From Thioalbus denitrificans (GTDB taxonomy: Bacteria > Pseudomonadota > Gammaproteobacteria > DSM-26407): DNA of 64,000 nucleotides. The translations under genes were made by a program, and so were the position numbers. The stretch spans positions 53,035 to 117,034 of the forward strand of contig NZ_QPJY01000010.1 of assembly GCF_003337735.1 (NCBI RefSeq), given 5' to 3'. Shown piece by piece: positions 60,323-64,000 of the stretch. Positions within the stretch are counted from its first letter, which is position 1, and the number at the start of each line of letters is the position of its first letter. Below the pieces are notes generated by a model. It was given only the letters and a program-made list of their open reading frames with translations. It was not told the origin of the DNA and ran no database searches.

Positions 60323-62245
60323 TCAGTCCTCCAGGTAGGTATAGCCGCGCAGCCCCGCCTCGAGCTCCTCGAGATACCCCGCCCGGGTCGCCGCCGGCAG
60401 CGCCGCGATCTCCAGCTGGTCGCGGTAGGCGGCGAGCAGCGCCTCCGCCTCGAAGTGGACATAGCGCAGGACGTTGTCCACCGTATCGCCCCGTACCGGC
60501 TCCACCAGCCGGTGACCGCCGCCGGGCAGCGCCTCCACGTGGACCGAGTCGGTGTCCCCGAACAGGTTGTGCATGTCGCCGAGGATCTCCTGGTAGGCAC
60601 CCACCAGGAAGATGCCGAGGAGGTAGTCCTCCTCGGCGGCGACGGCATGCAGCGGCAGGGTGTGCTCGGTGCCGCCCTCCTCCACGAAGGTGTCGATGCG
60701 CCCGTCGGAGTCGCAGGTGAGATCCTCGATCACCGCCCGCCGGCCGGGGCGCTCGTCGAGCCGCTGCAGGGGGACGATGGGGAAGGACTGGTCGATGGCC
60801 CAGGCGTCGGGCAGGGACTGGAACAGGGAGAAGTTGCAGAAATACTTGTCGGCGAGCTTCTCGTCGAGCTCGTCGAGCACCTCCCGGTGGCTGCGCTTGC
60901 CCGGGGCCAGCAGCTCCCGCACCCGCCGGCAGGTGACGGCATAGAGGCGCTCGGCCAGGGCGCGCTGATCGAGGCTCAGCAGCCCGTGGACGAACTGCTC
61001 CTGGCTCTGGGCCAGCCAGTAGAGCGCGTCATGGTAGGCCTCCACGGCCGAGTGCCGGTCCAGGTGCTCGAAGCCGTAGCGCAGGTCGCGGAGGATCAGC
61101 GGCTCGGCCTCCACCGGCGGCGGCGGGACGTCCTGGTCGGGACCCCGCTCGATGTCGATGACGTTGGTGAGCAGCACCGCGTGGTGGGCGGTCATGGCCC
61201 GCCCCGACTCGGTGATGATGTCCGGGTGGGGCAGGTTCTCCTCGGCGCACACCTCGGCCAGCAGGTGCACCACGTTGTTGGCGTACTCCTGCACGCTGTA
61301 GTTCATGGAGCAGTAGGCGCGGGAGCGGGTTCCCTCGTAGTCCACCCCGAGCCCGCCGCCGATGTCCACGGTGGCGATGGGCACCCCGAGCCGGTGCAGC
61401 TCGGCGTAGTAGCGGGCGCCCTCGCGCAGGCCGGCCTGGATGTCGCGGATATTGGCGATCTGGGAGCCCATGTGGAAATGCAGGAGCTGCAGGCACTCGA
61501 GCATGTCCGCCGCCTTCAGGCGCCGCACCACCTCCAGCACCTGGGCGGCGGAGAGGCCGAACTTGGCCTTCTCGCCGCCGGTGTTCTGCCACTTGCCGGC
61601 GCCGATGGAGGCGAGCCGGACCCGGATCCCCAGCAGCGGCTTCACCCCCAGCTCGCGGGCGGTGGCGATCACCGTCTCCAGCTCCGAGAGCTTCTCGATG
61701 ACCAGGTGGATGCGGTGGCCCATGGCCCGGGCGATGTGGCCCAGGCGGATGTACTCACGGTCCTTGTAGCCGTTGCAGATGATCACCCCGCGCCCGGGCC
61801 GGGACAGCGCCAAGACCGCCATCAGCTCCGGCTTGCTGCCCGCCTCCAGGCCCACGCGGCCGCCGCCGTGGCGCAGGATCTCCTCCACCACCCGGCGCTG
61901 CTGGTTCACCTTGATGGGATAGACCGCCGTGTAGCGGCCCCGGTAGGACTCCGCCGCGGTCGCCGCGGCGAAGGCGCCGCAGAGGGTGTCCACCCGGTCG
62001 TGGAGAATACCGGTGAAGCGCACGAGCACCGGCAGGATGAGCCCCGCCTCGCGCACCTCGCGCACCAGCGCCACCAGGTCCACGCCGGGATGGGCGGGAT
62101 CGCGATCCGGACGGCACACCAGGTGGCCGTCGCCGTTCACGTCGAAATAACCGCCGCCCCAGTTGGCGGTGCTGTAGAGTTCGCGCGCCTTGTCGATAGT
62201 CCAGCTCACCGCTGACCGGCTCCCGTCGCTGCTGTAATGGCCCAT
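60323..62245 (-). CDS. speA: Biosynthetic arginine decarboxylase
   Basis: PLP-dependent fold type III decarboxylase, 640 aa, making agmatine from arginine for polyamine synthesis. The PLP Lys is in VYPIKVNQQRRVVEEIL. The Gly-rich phosphate loop is VDIGGGLGVDYEG. Other segments are ITESGRAMTAHHAVLLT and the C-terminal LTCDSDGRIDTFVEEG, in which the catalytic Cys is C of CDSDG. Length and motifs agree with E. coli SpeA (658 aa). ATG 62245 is 100 bp from the divergent speE start. Agmatinase or the AguA/AguB route must be elsewhere. Confidence 0.95.
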   Translation of the reverse strand: MGHYSSDGSRSAVSWTIDKARELYSTANWGGGYFDVNGDGHLVCRPDRDPAHPGVDLVALVREVREAGLILPVLVRFTGILHDRVDTLCGAFAAATAAESYRGRYTAVYPIKVNQQRRVVEEILRHGGGRVGLEAGSKPELMAVLALSRPGRGVIICNGYKDREYIRLGHIARAMGHRIHLVIEKLSELETVIATARELGVKPLLGIRVRLASIGAGKWQNTGGEKAKFGLSAAQVLEVVRRLKAADMLECLQLLHFHMGSQIANIRDIQAGLREGARYYAELHRLGVPIATVDIGGGLGVDYEGTRSRAYCSMNYSVQEYANNVVHLLAEVCAEENLPHPDIITESGRAMTAHHAVLLTNVIDIERGPDQDVPPPPVEAEPLILRDLRYGFEHLDRHSAVEAYHDALYWLAQSQEQFVHGLLSLDQRALAERLYAVTCRRVRELLAPGKRSHREVLDELDEKLADKYFCNFSLFQSLPDAWAIDQSFPIVPLQRLDERPGRRAVIEDLTCDSDGRIDTFVEEGGTEHTLPLHAVAAEEDYLLGIFLVGAYQEILGDMHNLFGDTDSVHVEALPGGGHRLVEPVRGDTVDNVLRYVHFEAEALLAAYRDQLEIAALPAATRAGYLEELEAGLRGYTYLED

Positions 62246-62345
62246 TATCGGGCAGCGGGCCAGGTGATCACAGTCCCTTGTGGCTCCTGCCGCCCTTCCG
62301 GTATCTTTTGGCACCCTTGTTCCCTTTCCGGCAGTGGAGCCCGTC

Positions 62346-63209
62346 ATGGCCCAGGAAACACCCCGCAACTGGTTTACCGAGCGCTGCGAGGAGCACGGCA
62401 GCGCCTTCTCCCTGGAGACCGCGCGCCACGTCTACGAGGAGCAGACCCCCTATCAGCGCCTCGACATCTACGAGACCACCCGGTGGGGCTACCTCATGAC
62501 CCTCGACGGGCTGGTGATGCTCACCTCGCGGGACAACTTCCTCTACCACGAGATGATGTCCCACCCGGCGCTGTTCACCCACGCCGATCCGAAGCGCGTG
62601 GTCATCATCGGCGGCGGCGATTGCGGAACGCTGCGCGAGGTGCTGCGCCACCCGGGCGTGGAGCACTGCCTGCAGGTGGAGATCGACGAGCGGGTGACGC
62701 GCCTGTCCGAGGAGTACTTCCCGGAGCTGTGCGAGGCCAACGGCGACCCGCGGGCGGAGCTCCATTTCGGCGACGGCATCGCGTGGATGAAGCAGGCCCC
62801 GGCCGATTCCGTGGACCTGGTCATCATCGACTCCACCGATCCCATCGGCCCGGCCGAGGGGCTGTTCGGCGAACCCTTCTACCGCAACTGCTTCCGGGCG
62901 CTGGGCAAGGGCGGCATCCTGGTGCAGCAGAGCGAGTCGCCGCTGCTGCACTTCGAGCGCATCATCCAGCCCATGCACAAGGCCATGCGCGCCGCCGGCT
63001 TCAGCCACACCCGCACCCTGCACTTCCCGCAGCCGGTCTATCCCTCCGGCTGGTGGTCGGCCACCATGGCCCGCAAGGGCGAGCCGCTGGACGCCTTCCG
63101 CGAGGCGGATGCCCGCGCCCGCCCCTTCCCCACCCGCTACTACAACGCCGGGCTGCACCAGGGCGCCCTGGCTCTGCCCCAGTTCATGCTGGAGGGGCTG
63201 CCGGAATAG
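62346..63209 (+). CDS. speE: Spermidine synthase
   Basis: Aminopropyltransferase, 287 aa, converting putrescine and decarboxylated S-adenosylmethionine to spermidine. The cofactor-binding motif is VVIIGGGDCGTLREVLRH (GGGDC in place of the common GGGDG). The Asp that removes the amine proton is in VIIDSTDPIGPAEGLF. The C-terminal YYNAGLHQGALALP is typical of bacterial SpeE. GGAG lies upstream of ATG 62346. It is divergent from speA, so arginine decarboxylation and aminopropyl transfer are regulated from one intergenic region. Confidence 0.95.
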   Translation: MAQETPRNWFTERCEEHGSAFSLETARHVYEEQTPYQRLDIYETTRWGYLMTLDGLVMLTSRDNFLYHEMMSHPALFTHADPKRVVIIGGGDCGTLREVLRHPGVEHCLQVEIDERVTRLSEEYFPELCEANGDPRAELHFGDGIAWMKQAPADSVDLVIIDSTDPIGPAEGLFGEPFYRNCFRALGKGGILVQQSESPLLHFERIIQPMHKAMRAAGFSHTRTLHFPQPVYPSGWWSATMARKGEPLDAFREADARARPFPTRYYNAGLHQGALALPQFMLEGLPE

Positions 63210-63250
63210 ATTCAGGGTTACAGAGTTACAGGGTGACGGAGAAAAGCTGG

Positions 63251-63389
63251 TGCGCAGTTCCGGATTCATCCGGCCAGGCCGGTGGCCTGACGCCCACGCC
63301 GGCCCCGGCCGTCTGCGGCGTGTGCGGATGAATCCGCACCTACACCGGGGGGAACCCCGCCCGTCCCGTAGGGCCGGATTTATCCGGCC
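63251..63389. repeat. Three REP-like palindromes in alternating orientation
   Basis: A degenerate copy at about 63251-63276 (CCGGATTCATCCGG core), a minus-strand copy at 63322-63343 (GTAGGTGCGGATTCATCCGC) and a plus copy at 63368-63389 (GTAGGGCCGGATTTATCCGG). It is the same family as at 28.7 and 50.84 kb. They fill the gap between speE and the DUF4124 gene. A short 8-bp repeat (GGTTACAG / AGTTACAG) lies just after the speE stop at 63216-63231. Confidence 0.85.
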
Positions 63390-63455
63390 AGGCACGGCCC
63401 CGGCTCGAGCCACTGGGGCATGGAGGAATCCACGCCGCGGGAGACGGCACGCCCT

Positions 63456-63902
63456 TCAGTCGCACCACCGGGCCACCAGCGCCTCGGTCTCCGCCTCCGC
63501 CGCGGCCCGCTCCGTGGCGTCCAGGATCGCCCGCTCGCCGGACTCGTCGCGCCGGAACAGGTAGGCGGCCGAGCGCACGCCCTCCAGACGCTCCCGGGCG
63601 ATGCGGCAGTTGCGCTCGCGCCGCTCGGTCTCCGCGCGGGCGGCCGCGGCCTGCTCCGCCCGCTCCCGGCGCTCCGTCTCGAACGCCCGCAGCAACCGAT
63701 CCTGCCGCGCCCGCCGCGCCCCGGCGTCGGGCTCCGGCGCCGGCGGCGTCGGGCGGCTGGTCAGCGGCAGCGCCTCACCCGCTCCCGCCGGCGGCCGGTC
63801 ACCGAAGTGCACCTGCCCCTGGGCGTCGGTCCAGCGGTAGATATCCCCCGCGCCGGCCGGGACGGCCAGGACGAGCAGCAGGAGGGCGATTGCTCGGGGC
63901 AT
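63456..63902 (-). CDS. DUF4124 domain-containing secreted protein
   Basis: A 148-residue exported protein. A signal peptide (about 1-18, LLLLVLAVPAGAG) is followed by the DUF4124 motif DIYRWTDAQGQVHFGDRPPAG (given here as IYRWTDAQGQVHFGDRP). A long charged helix (about 60-135, Arg/Glu-rich) follows, with Cys98 (NCRIA) and a C-terminal WCD. The domain is common in proteobacterial envelope proteins of unknown role. Its 5' leader is the TTCCGTG heptamer array: read on the coding strand, CACGGAA repeats end 2 bp before ATG, so the ribosome site is the repeat itself. Confidence 0.85.
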   Translation of the reverse strand: MPRAIALLLLVLAVPAGAGDIYRWTDAQGQVHFGDRPPAGAGEALPLTSRPTPPAPEPDAGARRARQDRLLRAFETERRERAEQAAAARAETERRERNCRIARERLEGVRSAAYLFRRDESGERAILDATERAAAEAETEALVARWCD

Positions 63903-63904
63903 GT

Positions 63905-64000
63905 TTCCGTGTTCCGTGTTCCGTGTTCCGTGTTCCGTGTTCCGTGTTCCGTGTTCCGTGTTCCGTGTTCCGTGTTCCGTGTTCCGTGTTCCGTGTTCCG
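63905..64000. repeat. 7-bp tandem array (TTCCGTG) >=13.7 copies, runs off the window
   Basis: At least 13 perfect copies of TTCCGTG from 63905 to the window end. It directly precedes the DUF4124 start codon (on the minus strand). Total length is unknown. Confidence 0.95.

Noticed and set aside
1..64000. tRNA, rRNA or insertion-sequence genes
   Set aside because: I looked through the intergenic gaps for T-loop-like GGTTCGAATCC sequences, rRNA segments and transposase motifs and saw none; a tRNAscan/Infernal run would be needed to exclude them fully.

Overview
The window is a GC-rich (roughly 70% by eye), gene-dense stretch of bacterial chromosome with no phage, integrase cassette, IS transposase, rRNA, tRNA or CRISPR array that I can see. 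Gene content (dapF-yigA-xerC order, TesA/YbbA/YbbP, SlyD, TamA/TamB, a 1632-residue NAD-glutamate dehydrogenase, SpeA/SpeE, DUF4124 and DUF6489 proteins) points to a Gammaproteobacterium. The composition and the many intergenic repeats would fit a Chromatiales/Ectothiorhodospiraceae-like lineage, but that placement is inference.

Layout. 0-2.2 kb: dapF (cut by the window edge), DUF484 and xerC, each overlapping the next. 2.4-10.5 kb: tesA, divergent from a PmrA/QseB-type two-component pair, then a small MscS channel, a 194-bp inverted-repeat element, the ybbA-ybbP transporter and a YigB-like phosphatase. 10.5-16.9 kb: a CoA-transferase, a hydroxypyruvate reductase, a MASE1-PAS-GGDEF-EAL protein and an acetyltransferase. 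17.1-24.6 kb: a catabolic island with N-carbamoyl-D-amino-acid hydrolase, an M20 carbamoylase-like hydrolase, diaminopropionate ammonia-lyase and a three-part TRAP transporter in one minus-strand operon, divergent from an RpiR regulator with a palindromic site in the shared promoter. 24.7-29.2 kb: mixed enzymes, YqhA-like and CbiX-like genes. 29.3-33.6 kb: a NYN-LOTUS putative RNase leading directly into an MCE lipid transporter (STAS-MlaE, MlaF, MlaD, PqiC-like lipoprotein). 33.7-38.5 kb: slyD and a second, very large PAS/GAF/GGDEF/EAL protein. 38.8-48.0 kb: mscK-like, tamA, tamB and a nucleotide-sugar-type SDR, all minus strand. 48.2-52.0 kb: a DUF523-DUF1722 Fe-S candidate, small exported proteins, a c-type cytochrome lipoprotein, a membrane bacteriohemerythrin and a cupin. 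52.0-57.2 kb: NAD-glutamate dehydrogenase and a DUF6489 protein. 57.5-63.9 kb: a third GGDEF-EAL protein, speA/speE and a DUF4124 protein.

Two things stand out. First, the gaps between genes carry several families of short repeats. There are 7-bp and 8-bp tandem arrays (two of them able to form G-quadruplexes, one forming the leader and ribosome-binding site of the last gene). There are GTAGG...GGCCGGAT-type palindromes. There are also paired inverted repeats of the CCGCAGATT/ACAGGATT type, whose ends supply stop codons of neighbouring genes. Second, the 17-24.6 kb operon looks like a self-contained uptake and breakdown route for an acylated or carbamoylated 2,3-diaminopropionate, ending in pyruvate and ammonia. 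Cyclic-di-GMP signalling is also prominent: three composite GGDEF-EAL proteins, one with a damaged EAL metal site.
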